This document shows positions 17,741-26,901 of a stretch of 64,000 bases of DNA, one piece after another. The position numbers and the translations under genes were made by a program. Below the pieces are notes generated by a model, which saw only the letters and a list, made by a program, of their open reading frames with translations, ran no database searches and was not told the DNA's origin. Source of the stretch: Salinarimonas soli. GTDB lineage: Bacteria > Pseudomonadota > Alphaproteobacteria > Rhizobiales > Beijerinckiaceae. Location of the stretch: NCBI RefSeq assembly GCF_008386575.1, contig NZ_VUOA01000032.1, positions 1-64,000 of the forward strand, in the 5' to 3' direction. Numbering within the stretch: the stretch's first letter is position 1; every line of letters starts with the position of its first letter.

Positions 17741-18880
17741 ATGGCGAGCGCTCTCTTCTCCCCCTTCCAGATGGGGCCGGTGCGGCTGGAGAACCGCATC
17801 GTCGTGGCGCCCATGTGCCAGTACTCGGCCCATGACGGCTGCGCGGGCGACTGGCACCTCCAGCATCTCATGTCGCTCGCCATGTCGGGCGCGGGGCTCG
17901 TGATCGTGGAGGCGACGGCCGTGGAGCGCCCCGGCCGCATCACCCATGGCTGCCTCGGGCTCTACGGCGACGACAACGAGCGGGCGCTGGGCCGGGTGCT
18001 GGCGGCGGCGCGCGGGGTCGCCCTGCCGGGCACGCGCTTTGGCATCCAGATCGCCCATGCCGGCCGCAAGGCCTCCTCCCAGCGCCCCTGGGAGGGCGGC
18101 CGGGCGCTGGGCGAGGGCGAGGACCCCTGGGCCACGATCGCGCCGTCGCCGCTCCCCCACGACACGGGCTGGCACACGCCGCAAGCGATGACGCACGCCG
18201 ACCTCGACCGGGTGCGGGAGGGCTTCGTCGCCGCCTCGCTGCGGGCGGCTCGGCTCGGCTTCGAGGTGATCGAGCTGCACATGGCGCACGGCTACCTGCT
18301 GCACGCCTTCCACTCGCCCCTCGCCAACCAGCGGGACGATGCCTGGGGCGGCGACGCGGCGCGGCGCATGGCCTATCCCCTGTCGATCGCGGACGCGGTG
18401 CGCGCCGCGTTGCCCGCCCATGTGGCCCTCGGCGCCCGCATCACCGGCACCGACTGGGTCGAGGGCGGCCTGACGCCCGAGGACGCGGTGGCGCTCGCCG
18501 GCGCCCTCAAGGCTCGCGGCCTCGATTTCGTGTGCGTCACGTCGGGCGGCATCGCGCTGCGCGCGCCGATCCCGCTGGGGCCGGGCTACCAGGTGCCGCT
18601 CGCCGCGCGGGTGCGCCGCGAGACCGGGATCGCCACCCGCGCCGTCGGCCTCATCGCCGATCCGCATCAGGCCGAGGCGGTCGTCGCCTCGGGCGACGCG
18701 GACCTCGTGGCGATCGGCCGGGGCCTCCTCGACAACCCGCGCTGGGGCTGGCACGCCGCGCAGGCGCTCGGCGCCGCGCTGGCCCTTCCGCCGCCCTACG
18801 CCCGGGCGGCGCCGGCCGTGTGGCCCGGCGCGGCCATCGCCCGTCCGCCCGAGGAGGCGCCCGCGCGCCTCAGCGCGTAA
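17741..18880 (+). CDS. NADH:flavin oxidoreductase, Old Yellow Enzyme family (NamA/YqjM type)
   Basis: A 379-residue FMN-dependent ene-reductase with a TIM-barrel. Typical features are the start ALFSPFQMGPVRLENRIVVA followed by APMCQYSA, IQIAHAGRKAS, the substrate-binding HMAHGYLLHAFHSPLANQRDD, and the FMN-phosphate site near VGLIADPHQAEAVV and LVAIGRGLLDNP. These match the thermophilic-like NamA/YqjM class. The ATG at 17741 lies 8 bases after the GST stop. It would reduce activated C=C bonds with NAD(P)H; the physiological substrate is not known. Confidence 0.9.
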   Translation: MASALFSPFQMGPVRLENRIVVAPMCQYSAHDGCAGDWHLQHLMSLAMSGAGLVIVEATAVERPGRITHGCLGLYGDDNERALGRVLAAARGVALPGTRFGIQIAHAGRKASSQRPWEGGRALGEGEDPWATIAPSPLPHDTGWHTPQAMTHADLDRVREGFVAASLRAARLGFEVIELHMAHGYLLHAFHSPLANQRDDAWGGDAARRMAYPLSIADAVRAALPAHVALGARITGTDWVEGGLTPEDAVALAGALKARGLDFVCVTSGGIALRAPIPLGPGYQVPLAARVRRETGIATRAVGLIADPHQAEAVVASGDADLVAIGRGLLDNPRWGWHAAQALGAALALPPPYARAAPAVWPGAAIARPPEEAPARLSA

Positions 18881-18883
18881 GGG

Positions 18884-19843
18884 TCACGCGGGCTTGCGGC
18901 GCCGGCTCGTCGCCCGCTGCGGCCGGCGCGCGGCGGGGCGGGCGTCGTCGGCGCGGTAGAGATAGGACGAGATCGCCTCGGTGAGCTTTGCCGCCTGGTT
19001 CACGTTGGCGCGGCTCGACACCATCATCCCCGTCACCAGCGCCTCCACCACGAGCACCGCCGCCGCAAGGCTGCTCGACAGGACCGGATGGCGGCTCGGC
19101 GCGAGCAGCAGATGGTCGGCGAGCCGCGCCAGGGGCGAGGCCGGCGAGTCGGTGATCGCCACCACGCCGGCGCCCCGGTCGCGGGCGTAATGGGTGAGCT
19201 GGACCGCGTCGCGGGCGTAGCGCGGCACCGAGATCACCACCAGCATGTCGCCCCGCGCCACGTTCATCAGGCGCCCCGCCGCCACCTCGGTGCCGCCGAA
19301 CTCCACCACGTTGATGAGCCCCGGGCAGAACGGCTGGAGGCCCAGCGTCAGCAGGCCCGCCGCATGGGCCGAGAGCCCGAAGCCCATGACGTAGACCGTC
19401 GGGGCGCGCTGCAGCCGGGCCACCACCGCCTCGATCGCGTCGGGCGCGAGCCCCTCGGCCGCCATGCGAAGCGAGGCGAGCGTCGCCTCGAGCCCGTCCG
19501 TGTGGGGCGAGGCGCCGGGCCGGGGCCGCTCGAAGGTGTCGCGCAGCTTCTCGACGGGCTGGAGGATCGCCTGGAGCGTTTCGGCGAGCGCGCCGCGCAG
19601 CTCCCCGTAGCCGCGAAAGCCCGCGGCGCGCGCGAACCGGCTCAAGGAGGCGGTGGAGACGGCGGTGGCCGCCGCCAGATCCTCGATCCCGAGCCCTGAG
19701 ACCCGCACGGGGTTTCGCAGCAGGAAGTCCGCCACCGTGCGGTTCGCCGGCGACGAGCCGTGCAGGAGCGCCACGAGGCGGCGTCCCACCTCCGACTCGG
19801 CGAAGGCGGCGTCGGGGGCGGCGGGATGAACGGATATTTTCAT
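18884..19843 (-). CDS. MurR/RpiR family transcriptional regulator
   Basis: A 319-residue regulator. The N-terminal RpiR HTH (VADFLLRNPVRVSGLGIEDL followed by AAATAVSTASLSRFARAAGF) covers about residues 35-80. A SIS domain follows (VYVMGFGLSAHAAGLLTLGL, then VVISVPRYARDAVQLTHYA) that would bind a small effector. It is divergent from a polar amino-acid ABC operon, and an inverted repeat overlaps its own start codon. Control of that operon and of itself is the natural inference, with an amino acid or derivative as possible effector. Confidence 0.88.
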   Translation of the reverse strand: MKISVHPAAPDAAFAESEVGRRLVALLHGSSPANRTVADFLLRNPVRVSGLGIEDLAAATAVSTASLSRFARAAGFRGYGELRGALAETLQAILQPVEKLRDTFERPRPGASPHTDGLEATLASLRMAAEGLAPDAIEAVVARLQRAPTVYVMGFGLSAHAAGLLTLGLQPFCPGLINVVEFGGTEVAAGRLMNVARGDMLVVISVPRYARDAVQLTHYARDRGAGVVAITDSPASPLARLADHLLLAPSRHPVLSSSLAAAVLVVEALVTGMMVSSRANVNQAAKLTEAISSYLYRADDARPAARRPQRATSRRRKPA

Positions 19844-19862
19844 GACTTGATCAGATGAAAAT
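19836..19862. promoter_or_regulatory. Candidate RpiR operator
   Basis: A perfect inverted repeat ATTTTCAT (19836-19843) / ATGAAAAT (19855-19862) with an 11-base spacer, lying between divergent rpiR and the ABC operon. It overlaps the rpiR start codon. The AT-richness stands out from its surroundings. Assignment to the adjacent regulator is by position only. Confidence 0.5.
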
Positions 19863-19914
19863 TTGTGGCCAAGATCAAGCCACCAGAGGAACCAACAAGC
19901 ACAAGGACATCTCC

Positions 19915-20685
19915 ATGCTCCGCACGCTCATCGCGGCGGCCGCCCTCGTCGCGGTCGCCGGCACCTCCGCCCTTGCCCAGACCAAGATGCGCGTCGGCGT
20001 CGAGGGCAATTATCCGCCCTTCTCGCAGATCAGCCCGGACGGCAAGCTCTCCGGCTTCGACATCGACATCGCCAACGCGGTCTGCGCCGAGATGAAGGTG
20101 GAATGCACCCTGGTGCAGCAGGAGTTCGACGGGATCATCCCGGCGCTCAACGCCAAGAAGTTCGACATGATCGTCGCCTCGATGACGATCACCGAGGAGC
20201 GCAAGAAGGCCGTCGACTTCTCCGATCCCTATTACGACGTGCCCTCGCGCTGGGTCGCCAAGGCCGGCGCCTTCAAGGGCGAGGCCACGCCCGAAGCCCT
20301 CAAGGGCAAGAAGATCATCGTGCTGCGCAACTCGCCCCGCGCCCGCTACGTGGCCGAGCGCTACAAGGACAGCGAGGTCCTGCTCGTCAACAAGGAGACC
20401 GACGTCTATCTCGAGCTCGCGGCCGGCCGCGGCGACATCGGCTTCGGCTCCTCGGTGGTCTCCTCCGAGTCCTTCCTCAAGAAGGACGCCGGCAAGGGCT
20501 TCGAGACCGTGGGTAACACCGTGCGGCTGGAGGGCGGCTCGGGCGGCGTCGGCATCGCGGTGCGCAAGAGCGACACCGAGCTGAAGGAGAAGGTCAACGC
20601 GGCGCTCAAGGCCATCAAGGCCAACGGCACCTACAAGACCCTCCAGAACAAGTATTTCGACTTCGACATCTCCGGCGAGTCGTAA
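19915..20685 (+). CDS. Polar amino-acid ABC transporter, periplasmic binding protein
   Basis: A 256-residue solute-binding protein of the lysine/arginine/ornithine/histidine type (family 3). A Sec signal peptide is visible (LRTLIAAAALVAVAGTSALA, cleaved after ALA). The mature part starts KMRVGVEGNYPPFSQI, followed by LSGFDIDIANAVCAEM and ADFSDPYY-like and RGDIGFGSS-type ligand-pocket segments. The ATG at 19915 is picked because the signal peptide starts there; 20 extra in-frame codons upstream are implausible. First gene of an SBP-permease-permease-deacylase-ATPase operon. Confidence 0.92.
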   Translation: MLRTLIAAAALVAVAGTSALAQTKMRVGVEGNYPPFSQISPDGKLSGFDIDIANAVCAEMKVECTLVQQEFDGIIPALNAKKFDMIVASMTITEERKKAVDFSDPYYDVPSRWVAKAGAFKGEATPEALKGKKIIVLRNSPRARYVAERYKDSEVLLVNKETDVYLELAAGRGDIGFGSSVVSSESFLKKDAGKGFETVGNTVRLEGGSGGVGIAVRKSDTELKEKVNAALKAIKANGTYKTLQNKYFDFDISGES

Positions 20686-20694
20686 GCTTGCCCA

Positions 20695-20836
20695 TCCCCC
20701 TCCCCCTTGCGGGGTGGGGGTCGGGACGCCAACCTGCCAGGATCAAGCCTGTACGGCCCTGCGTGCTCCCTTCCCTCCCACCAGCTCCGACTTTTCGACC
20801 CCCACCCCCAGCCCCTCCCCACAAGGGGGAGGGGAG
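20695..20836. repeat. Dispersed inverted-repeat element, family B, copy 1
   Basis: The left arm (about 20695-20726, CCCTCCCCCTTGCGGGGTGG) is the reverse complement of the right arm (about 20796-20836, AGCCCCTCCCCACAAGGGGG). The roughly 70-base interior is non-coding. It fills the gap between the binding-protein gene and the first permease gene, where a stem-loop could reduce downstream expression relative to the abundant binding protein. Confidence 0.65.
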
Positions 20837-20847
20837 CGGCGAGGCCC

Positions 20848-21534
20848 ATGCTCCACGGCTATCTTCCGGCCATCCTCGGCGGCCTCGGCTCGACGCTGCT
20901 CGTCGCCGCGGTCTCGCTCATGCTGGCGTGCCTGTTCGGCGGGCTCGGCGCGGCCGCGAAGCTCTCGGATTCGCGGGTGCTGCGGGTGCTTGCCGAGGTC
21001 TACACCACCCTCATCCGCGGCCTGCCGGAGCTCGTCCTCCTGCTGCTCATCTTCTATGGCGGCCAGATCGGCATCAACGCCCTCGCCGACCGCTTCGGCT
21101 GGGGCTACATCGACATCGACCCCTTCCTGGCCGGCACGCTGACGCTCGGCTTCATCTTCGGCGCCTACCTGACGGAGACCTTCCGCGGCGCCGTCCTCGC
21201 GATCCCCCGCGGGCAGATCGAGGCGGGCTACGCCTTCGGCCTGAGCGCTCCCACCGTCCTGCGCCGCATCGTCCTGCCGCAGATGGTGCGCCACGCGATC
21301 CCGGGCTTCGCCAACAACTGGCTCGTCATGGTCAAGGCCACCGCGCTCATCTCCATCATCGGCCTCGACGACATGGTGCACCGGGCGAACCTCGCCTCGT
21401 CGGCCACCAACAAGCCCTTCACCTTCTTCGCCGCGATCGGCCTCATCTATCTCGCGATCACCACCGTCTCGATCCTGGCCCTCACCGCGCTGGAGCGCCG
21501 GTTCTCGCTCGGCGTGCGGAGGGCGGAGCTGTGA
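20848..21534 (+). CDS. Polar amino-acid ABC transporter permease (HisQ-like)
   Basis: A 228-residue inner-membrane permease with the His/Glu/Gln/Arg family pattern. The N-terminal helix is GGLGSTLLVAAVSLMLACLF. Further marks are TLIRGLPELVLLLLIFYGGQ, ETFRGAVLAIPRGQIEAGYA, and the EAA-like loop AFGLSAPTVLRRIVLPQMVR. About five transmembrane segments are seen. The ATG at 20848 follows the repeat element and gives a standard N-terminus. Confidence 0.9.
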   Translation: MLHGYLPAILGGLGSTLLVAAVSLMLACLFGGLGAAAKLSDSRVLRVLAEVYTTLIRGLPELVLLLLIFYGGQIGINALADRFGWGYIDIDPFLAGTLTLGFIFGAYLTETFRGAVLAIPRGQIEAGYAFGLSAPTVLRRIVLPQMVRHAIPGFANNWLVMVKATALISIIGLDDMVHRANLASSATNKPFTFFAAIGLIYLAITTVSILALTALERRFSLGVRRAEL

Positions 21535-21548
21535 GAACCGGGATGGTC

Positions 21549-21822
21549 TCCCCTCTCCCATGGGGAGAGGGGTCGGGGGTGAGGGGTGACCACGCTGGTC
21601 CAGTGATTTCCCCACCCGGTGATCCCACCCTATCCCTCGTCCTGAGATGCTCAAAGCCAGCTGAGCCTCGAAGGGCGCTCCAGGTGTTTCCGGAGTGCTG
21701 TGGCAGCATCCTGCGTGCTTCGAGGCCCCGCGTTGCGGGGCACCTCAGCATGAGGGGGTGGAGGATGTCTGGTTCGAGGTCGTACCCCCTCACCCCCGGC
21801 CCCTCTCCCCATGGGAGAGGGA
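21549..21822. repeat. Family B inverted arms enclosing a family A repeat
   Basis: The left arm (21549-21584, CCCCTCTCCCATGGGGAGAG and on) and the right arm (21784-21822, ending CCCCTCTCCCCATGGGAGAG) are inverted copies of each other. The family A element at 21,624-21,763 lies between them. It seems that a family A copy is nested within or next to a family B copy. The 301-base gap between permease genes holds nothing else. Confidence 0.6.
21624..21763 (+). repeat. Dispersed palindromic repeat, family A, copy 3
   Basis: It begins CCCACCCTATCCCTCGTCCT and ends CACCTCAGCATGAGGGGGTG, with CTTCGAGGCCCCGCGTTGCG inside. Order and orientation match the copies at 11,694 and 26,902. It is non-coding and sits between two permease genes of one operon. 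Confidence 0.7.
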
Positions 21823-21835
21823 GGCAGGTCGCACC

Positions 21836-22540
21836 ATGATCGACTGGTCCGTCGTCGCCGGCGCGCTCCCCGACTTCATCAAGGGCCTGCAGATCACCCT
21901 GCTGCTCCTCGCGATCTCGCTCGCCACCGGCTTCGTGCTCGCGGTTCCACTCGCGACCATGCGGGTGTCGCGGCACCGGTGGCTGTCGATGCCGGTCTGG
22001 CTCTACACCTACGTGATCCGGGGCACGCCGCTCCTCGTCCAGCTCTTCATGATCTATTTCGGGCTCGCCCAGTTCGAGTGGATCCGCGAGAGCGCCGCCT
22101 GGACGCTGCTGCGCTCGCCCTGGTTCTGCGCCTGGATCGCCTTCAGCCTCAACACGGCGGCCTACACCACCGAGATCTTCGCCGGCGCCCTGCGCAACAC
22201 CGCGATCGGCGAATTGGAGGCGGCCCGCTCGCTGGGGCTCACCCCGTTCCAGATCTACCGCCGCATCCTGTGGCCGAGCGCCCTGCGCCGGGCGTTGCCG
22301 CAATACGGCAACGAGGCGGTGGGCCTGATGCACGCGACGGCAATCGCCTCCACCGTCACCCTCGTGGAGCTGACCCGCGTCGCCCGTGACGTCTACTCGA
22401 TCCACCTGATGCCCACGGAGGCCTTCGGTACCGTGGCGGCCTTCTACTTCGTCCTCACCTTCACCCTGGTGGGCCTGTTCCGGCTGCTGGAATGGCGCTT
22501 CCTGCGCCACCTCCGGCGCAAGGAGGCGGGCCCGGCATGA
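21836..22540 (+). CDS. Polar amino-acid ABC transporter permease (HisM-like)
   Basis: A 234-residue permease. Features are ITLLLLAISLATGFVLAVPL, YVIRGTPLLVQLFMIYFGLA, TEIFAGALRNTAIGELEAAR, and the EAA loop SLGLTPFQIYRRILWPSALR. It pairs with the HisQ-like permease to form the membrane channel. The ATG at 21836 lies right after the right arm of a repeat element. It is followed 7 bases later by the M14-type gene. Confidence 0.9.
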   Translation: MIDWSVVAGALPDFIKGLQITLLLLAISLATGFVLAVPLATMRVSRHRWLSMPVWLYTYVIRGTPLLVQLFMIYFGLAQFEWIRESAAWTLLRSPWFCAWIAFSLNTAAYTTEIFAGALRNTAIGELEAARSLGLTPFQIYRRILWPSALRRALPQYGNEAVGLMHATAIASTVTLVELTRVARDVYSIHLMPTEAFGTVAAFYFVLTFTLVGLFRLLEWRFLRHLRRKEAGPA

Positions 22541-22547
22541 GACCCCG

Positions 22548-23663
22548 ATGAGATCAGACACCATCCGCCTGCCCGCCCACGCCCCCGGCATGGAGGGTCA
22601 TCTCCACGTGCTGCGCTTCGGCGAGGCGGGCGCGCGGCCCCTCGTCTACGTTCAGGGCGCCCTGCACGCGGACGAGATCCCCGGCATGATCGCGGCCCAT
22701 CACCTGCGCGAGCGGCTCCTCGCCCTGGAGGCGGAGGGACGCATCCGCGGCGAAATCGTCCTCGTGCCCTTCGCCAACCCGCTGGGGCTCAACCAGCGGG
22801 TGCTCGGCGGCATGGTGGGGCGCTTCGATCTCGCGGACGGGGCGAACTTCAACCGCCTCTACCCGCACCTCACCGAGGTCGTCGCCGAGCGCGTCGGCGG
22901 GCTCTTGAGCGACGACGAGGCGGCGAACCGCGATCTCATCCGCGATGCCCTGGCGCAGGCCGCGGACGAGGCCGAGGCGACGACCCCCGCCGAGCACCTG
23001 AAGCGGGCTCTCCTGCGGCTCGCGATCACGGCAGACGTGGTGCTCGACCTGCATTGCGACTCGGAGGCCGTGATGCACCTCTACACGCTGACGCCCCAGG
23101 CGGAGGACTTCGCGCCGCTCGCCGCGCTTCTGGGCTGCGAGGCGGTGCTGGTCGCGACCGAATCGGGCGACGAGCCCTTCGACGAGGCGTGCAGCCGGCC
23201 CTGGTTCGAGCTCAAGGAGCGCTTTCCGGCCAAGCCCATCCCGCTCGCCTGCCTCTCCACCACCGTGGAGCTGCGCGGCCAGGCGGACGTGAGCCACGAG
23301 CTCGCGGCGGCGGATGCCGGGGCCCTGGTGGACTTCCTCGTGATCCGCGGCGCCATCGAGGGTCCCGCGCCGCAGGTGCCGCCCGTGCGCTGCGAGCCCA
23401 CGCCCCTTGCTGGCTCCGAGCCGCTCGTCGCGCCCGTCTCCGGCATGGTGGTGTTCCGCCGCGCGGTCGGCGAGCGCCTCTCGGCTGGCGACGTGGTGGC
23501 CGATATCGTCTGCCCCGCGACGGGCGAGACCTTTCCCGTGGCGACGCGCTCCGACGGCGTGCTCTACGCCCGCTCGGGCACCCGCTTCGCTTCCGCCGGC
23601 AAACGCCTGGGCAAGGTCGCGGGCACGAACCTCCAGCGCGCCGGCAAGCTTCTCAGCCCATGA
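22548..23663 (+). CDS. Succinylglutamate desuccinylase/aspartoacylase family (M14-like) metallohydrolase
   Basis: A 371-residue zinc-dependent deacylase-like protein. The HxxE zinc motif is seen as [10 protein letters not shown] (about residue 39-46), and the third zinc ligand is probably the His in [11 protein letters not shown]. The C-terminal segment ([20 protein letters not shown]) is biotinyl-like beta structure common in this subfamily. It sits within the amino-acid ABC operon and overlaps the ATPase start, so it probably acts on an imported N-acylated amino acid or related conjugate. No signal peptide is present, so it is cytoplasmic. Confidence 0.85.
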   Translation: MRSDTIRLPAHAPGMEGHLHVLRFGEAGARPLVYVQGALHADEIPGMIAAHHLRERLLALEAEGRIRGEIVLVPFANPLGLNQRVLGGMVGRFDLADGANFNRLYPHLTEVVAERVGGLLSDDEAANRDLIRDALAQAADEAEATTPAEHLKRALLRLAITADVVLDLHCDSEAVMHLYTLTPQAEDFAPLAALLGCEAVLVATESGDEPFDEACSRPWFELKERFPAKPIPLACLSTTVELRGQADVSHELAAADAGALVDFLVIRGAIEGPAPQVPPVRCEPTPLAGSEPLVAPVSGMVVFRRAVGERLSAGDVVADIVCPATGETFPVATRSDGVLYARSGTRFASAGKRLGKVAGTNLQRAGKLLSP

Positions 23664-24442
23664 GCGAGGCCCCCATGACCGCACAGCTCGACGCTCAAGG
23701 CATCCACAAGAGCTTCGGCGCCAACGAGGTGCTGAAGGGCATCTCGCTGAAAGCCGCCAAGGGCGACGTGATCGCGATGATCGGCTCGTCGGGATCGGGC
23801 AAGAGCACGTTCCTGCGCTGCCTCAACCTCCTGGAGAAGCCCAACCGGGGCCGCATCGTGCTGGGCGACGAGGAATTGCGCCTCGTGCCCGACCGCCGGG
23901 GCGAGCTCAAGGCCGTCGACCCCAAGCAGCTCCAGCGCCTGCGCAGCCGCATGGTCATGGTGTTTCAGCAGTTCAACCTGTGGGCCCATATGACGGCCCT
24001 GGAGAACGTCATCGAGGCGCCGATGCTGGTGCTCGGCCTCTCCCGGGCGGAAGCGGTCGAGCGCGGCGACCGCTATCTCCAGCGCGTGGGCGTCCATCAC
24101 CGGCGCGACGCCTATCCGGCGCATCTGTCGGGGGGCGAGCAGCAGCGCGTGGCGATCGCCCGCGCGCTCGCCATGGAGCCCGCCGTCATGCTCTTCGACG
24201 AGCCCACCTCGGCGCTCGACCCCGAGCTCGTGGGCGAGGTCCTGCGGGTGATGCGCTCGCTCGCGGAAGAAGGGCGCACCATGATCGTGGTCACCCACGA
24301 GATGGGCTTTGCCCGCGACGTGTCGAGCCGGGTCGTGTTCCTGCACAAGGGGATGATCGAGGAGGAGGGCCCGCCCTCCGAGGTCCTGGCCCGGCCGCGA
24401 AGCGAGCGCCTCCAGGGCTTCCTCGCCAACTCGCTGGGCTAG
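23660..24442 (+). CDS. Polar amino-acid ABC transporter ATPase (HisP/GlnQ-like)
   Basis: A 260-residue ATPase with Walker A (GSSGSGKST), the Q-loop ([17 protein letters not shown]), the signature ([19 protein letters not shown]), Walker B ([16 protein letters not shown]) and the H-loop ([12 protein letters not shown]), all intact. Its ATG overlaps the stop codon of the M14-type gene (ATGA), indicating translational coupling. Last gene of the operon started at 19,915. Confidence 0.93.
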   Translation: MSEAPMTAQLDAQGIHKSFGANEVLKGISLKAAKGDVIAMIGSSGSGKSTFLRCLNLLEKPNRGRIVLGDEELRLVPDRRGELKAVDPKQLQRLRSRMVMVFQQFNLWAHMTALENVIEAPMLVLGLSRAEAVERGDRYLQRVGVHHRRDAYPAHLSGGEQQRVAIARALAMEPAVMLFDEPTSALDPELVGEVLRVMRSLAEEGRTMIVVTHEMGFARDVSSRVVFLHKGMIEEEGPPSEVLARPRSERLQGFLANSLG

Positions 24443-24468
24443 GGCGGGCGGAGGGAGGCGGCCGCCGG

Positions 24469-25917
24469 CTAGTCGCCCACGATCTTGTAGCGCTCGCCCG
24501 GCGTCAGCGCGCCGGCGCGGGTCAGGCCGTTGAGCACGAGAAAGCGGTCCACGGCCCGGTCGTCGTCGGCCATGCGCGCCGCGAGGGCTTCGGCCGTGTC
24601 GCCCTCCGCCGCCGTGACGAGGCGCAGCTTCAGCGGGCGCACCGCGGCGGCCTCCTCGGGCGAGAGCGCCCGCACGCTCGCGAGCGCGCCCTCGAAGGCG
24701 CGGTCGGCCTCCGGATTGAGGGTGCGGAAGGCGATGATCAGGCGAAAGGTGGTGTTGCCCACCCGGATCGCCGCGAGACGAAAGCTCCAGTCCCGGCCCT
24801 TCGATGTCGCGACCGCCGCCGGCAGGCCGTTGATCGTGGCCGAGCGTAAGGTTCCCGTCTCGACGGGGTCGCTCCAGGTCGAGGTGAGGAGCGCCTCCAG
24901 GCTCTGCCCGGGCTCGGGCTGCACGGCATCGAACAGGAGGCGCCGGGTGCCGTCCGCGGAGGCGCCGACCACGGCCTGCGCCGTGTTTTCCAGGGCGACG
25001 CCCTCCGGGGCCTCGAAGGTGACCCCGAGGCGGGCATGGATGAACCGGCGCCCGCGCACGAGCCCGTCGACCGGGTTGTCGCCGTAGGTGATGCCCTCGA
25101 CGGCCGCGAGATAGCGGCTCCTGTCGCCCGCCCCGATGCCGGGTGCGGCGGCGCGGCGCGCGGCCAGGGTCGCGGCCTGGATGCGCTCGGGCGTGCTCGG
25201 GTGGGTGGCGAGCATGTCGGCGCCTGCCGCCTTGCGCTCGCCCGCCGCGCTCACCCGCAGATCCCCCGCCCGCCCGAGCGATTCGAGGAAGCGGACGGCG
25301 CCGTAGGGGTCGTAGCCGGAGGCCACGAGGGTGCGCACGCCGATCTGGTCCGCCTCGATCTCCTGCACGCGGGAGAAGCGGGCGATGTCGTAGCGCGCCT
25401 CGCTCAGGACGGCGGCGCTCGCGGCCGGGTTGTTGGCAAGCTCCGCCATGACGCGCCCGATCAGCGCCGAGCGCTGCTCGCGCTCGCTGCGGGCGGCGGC
25501 GTGCCGCAGGGTCACGTGCGCGATCTCGTGCGCGAGCACCCCCGCGATCTCGGCCGTGTCGTTGGCGAGCGCCAGGAGCCCGCGCGTTACGTAGAGCCGG
25601 CCCGAGGGCAGGGCGAAGGCGTTGACGACGGGGGAATCGAGCACCGTCACCCGGTAGGTCTCGCTCGGCCGCTCGGTCGCCGGCACGAGGCGCGCCACCG
25701 TCTCAGCGAGCAGCGCCTGCATCGCGGGCGCCCGGTACTCGCCGCCGAAGGCCTGGACCAGGCGCGCGTGCTCCCGCTCGGCCGCGCGCTCGACGCCCGT
25801 GACGCGCGGCGCCTCCACGGGCGCGCTCACCATGAGATCCGCCGGGCCGTCGCCCGCGCAAGCCGCCACGAGCCCCGCGAGGCTCACGGCGGCCGCCCAC
25901 CTCGTCCACGTCCCCAC
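24469..25917 (-). CDS. M48 family metalloprotease lipoprotein with LysM-like C-terminus
   Basis: A protein of about 482 residues. An N-terminal lipoprotein signal (AAAVSLAGLVAAC) gives a lipobox ending VAAC. The peptidase M48 domain holds HEIAH with a downstream third ligand region EIEADQIGVRTLVASGYDP. A central region of unknown fold follows, and the C-terminus looks like a LysM-type module (AEGDTAEALAARM and VLNGLTRAGALTPGERYKIV). Related BepA/LoiP proteins police outer-membrane proteins in the periplasm. I take GTG at 25917, just before the signal; GTG five codons upstream (25932) is also possible and would overlap the neighbour by 13 bases. Confidence 0.85.
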   Translation of the reverse strand: MGTWTRWAAAVSLAGLVAACAGDGPADLMVSAPVEAPRVTGVERAAEREHARLVQAFGGEYRAPAMQALLAETVARLVPATERPSETYRVTVLDSPVVNAFALPSGRLYVTRGLLALANDTAEIAGVLAHEIAHVTLRHAAARSEREQRSALIGRVMAELANNPAASAAVLSEARYDIARFSRVQEIEADQIGVRTLVASGYDPYGAVRFLESLGRAGDLRVSAAGERKAAGADMLATHPSTPERIQAATLAARRAAAPGIGAGDRSRYLAAVEGITYGDNPVDGLVRGRRFIHARLGVTFEAPEGVALENTAQAVVGASADGTRRLLFDAVQPEPGQSLEALLTSTWSDPVETGTLRSATINGLPAAVATSKGRDWSFRLAAIRVGNTTFRLIIAFRTLNPEADRAFEGALASVRALSPEEAAAVRPLKLRLVTAAEGDTAEALAARMADDDRAVDRFLVLNGLTRAGALTPGERYKIVGD

Positions 25918-25919
25918 GC

Positions 25920-26696
25920 TTATCGCCGCCACCGGTCGACGTCCCAGATCTCGATCATCTCCACGGTCGCGATCTCGACCGAGGGGCCGCGCCAGTCCTC
26001 GACGAACCCGCGGGCGCGCACCCGTGTACCCCGCAAGCGGGCCGCCGACCAGCCCTGACGCACCAGCGCGTCCCAGGCGCGCTTAGGCACGACCACGGTG
26101 GTGTCGGTGCTCCAGTCGGAGCCGAAATTGAGGTAGGTGCGCCAGCGCCGCTCGCCCACGCTGCGCACCCGGCCCTCCAGGATCGTGAAGCGCCCTTTTC
26201 GGGCAGCGAGCCGCTCCGTATCGCCGGCCCAGATCGGCCGCTCGCCCTCCGCCGTCCATAGGCCCGAGCGCAGCCGGCGGGCCTCCTCCTCCCGCACCCA
26301 GAGCCCCGGACGGCACAGGGCCGCCGCGCCGCCGACATCGATCATCGCGAGCCCCGCATCGACGAGAACCGCCGCGACGTCGCGCCCATTCACGGCGATC
26401 TCGCCTGCATGCCGCCCCCAGCGATCGGCCGTGGACGAAGCCGCCACGACGACCGCGCCGCCGACGAGGCCCCTCAGCCGCTCCAGGGCCTCCCGTCCGG
26501 GCACGCCGGCCTCCGCGATCCGGATGTCGGAGAGCTTGAGCCGACGCCCGGAGGCGAGCGCGATCTCCCCGTCCTCGGCCACGCCCGTCACACGGTCCTC
26601 GCCCGTGACGCGCACGCATCCGGGCCGCCTATCCTGGGCATGGACGGGAGGGGCGCTGAGCACGAGGGCGAGGAGGATCGAGGCGCCGATACGCAT
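25920..26696 (-). CDS. Secreted thermonuclease-like (SNase) protein
   Basis: A 258-residue protein with a signal peptide (RIGASILLALVLSAPPVHA, cleaved near HAQ) and a staphylococcal-nuclease-like OB-fold domain. Residues around LASGRRLKLSDIRIAE and ADRWGRHAGEIAVNGRDVAA, then LVDAGLAMIDV, follow the SNase pattern. Active-site residues are only partly preserved as far as I can judge. A second domain with WRTYLNFGSDWSTDTTVVV follows. The ATG at 26696 is chosen because the 43 codons before it are antisense to the tRNA gene. Confidence 0.8.
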   Translation of the reverse strand: MRIGASILLALVLSAPPVHAQDRRPGCVRVTGEDRVTGVAEDGEIALASGRRLKLSDIRIAEAGVPGREALERLRGLVGGAVVVAASSTADRWGRHAGEIAVNGRDVAAVLVDAGLAMIDVGGAAALCRPGLWVREEEARRLRSGLWTAEGERPIWAGDTERLAARKGRFTILEGRVRSVGERRWRTYLNFGSDWSTDTTVVVPKRAWDALVRQGWSAARLRGTRVRARGFVEDWRGPSVEIATVEMIEIWDVDRWRR

Positions 26697-26747
26697 GAGC
26701 CGCGGGTGGTTTACGATACGGGCGATTATGCTACACCTGCCCGGCGT

Positions 26748-26824
26748 GGTCCCGTAGCTCAGCAGGACAGAGCAGCGGTTTCCTAAACCGAAGGTCGGAA
26801 GTTCGAGTCTTCCCGGGATCGCCA
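26748..26824 (+). tRNA. tRNA-Arg(CCT)
   Basis: The acceptor stem GGTCCCG pairs with CGGGATC, with discriminator G and encoded CCA (26822-26824). The D arm is GCTC...GAGC, the anticodon loop TTCCTAA has CCT at 26782-26784, and the T arm is GGAAG-TTCGAGT-CTTCC. The anticodon CCT reads AGG codons. No integrase or att duplication was seen next to it. Confidence 0.95.
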
Positions 26825-26901
26825 CGCTCGCCAGAGCCGAATTTTCCCGCTCGGAACCGTGCAGGACGGCCCGTCCTCAAAGGCTGGCCCGCCACGGGCC
26901 C

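Noticed and set aside
26697-26825. N-terminal extension of the thermonuclease-like gene
   Set aside because: These codons are antisense to tRNA-Arg, and a signal peptide starts at the ATG at 26696.
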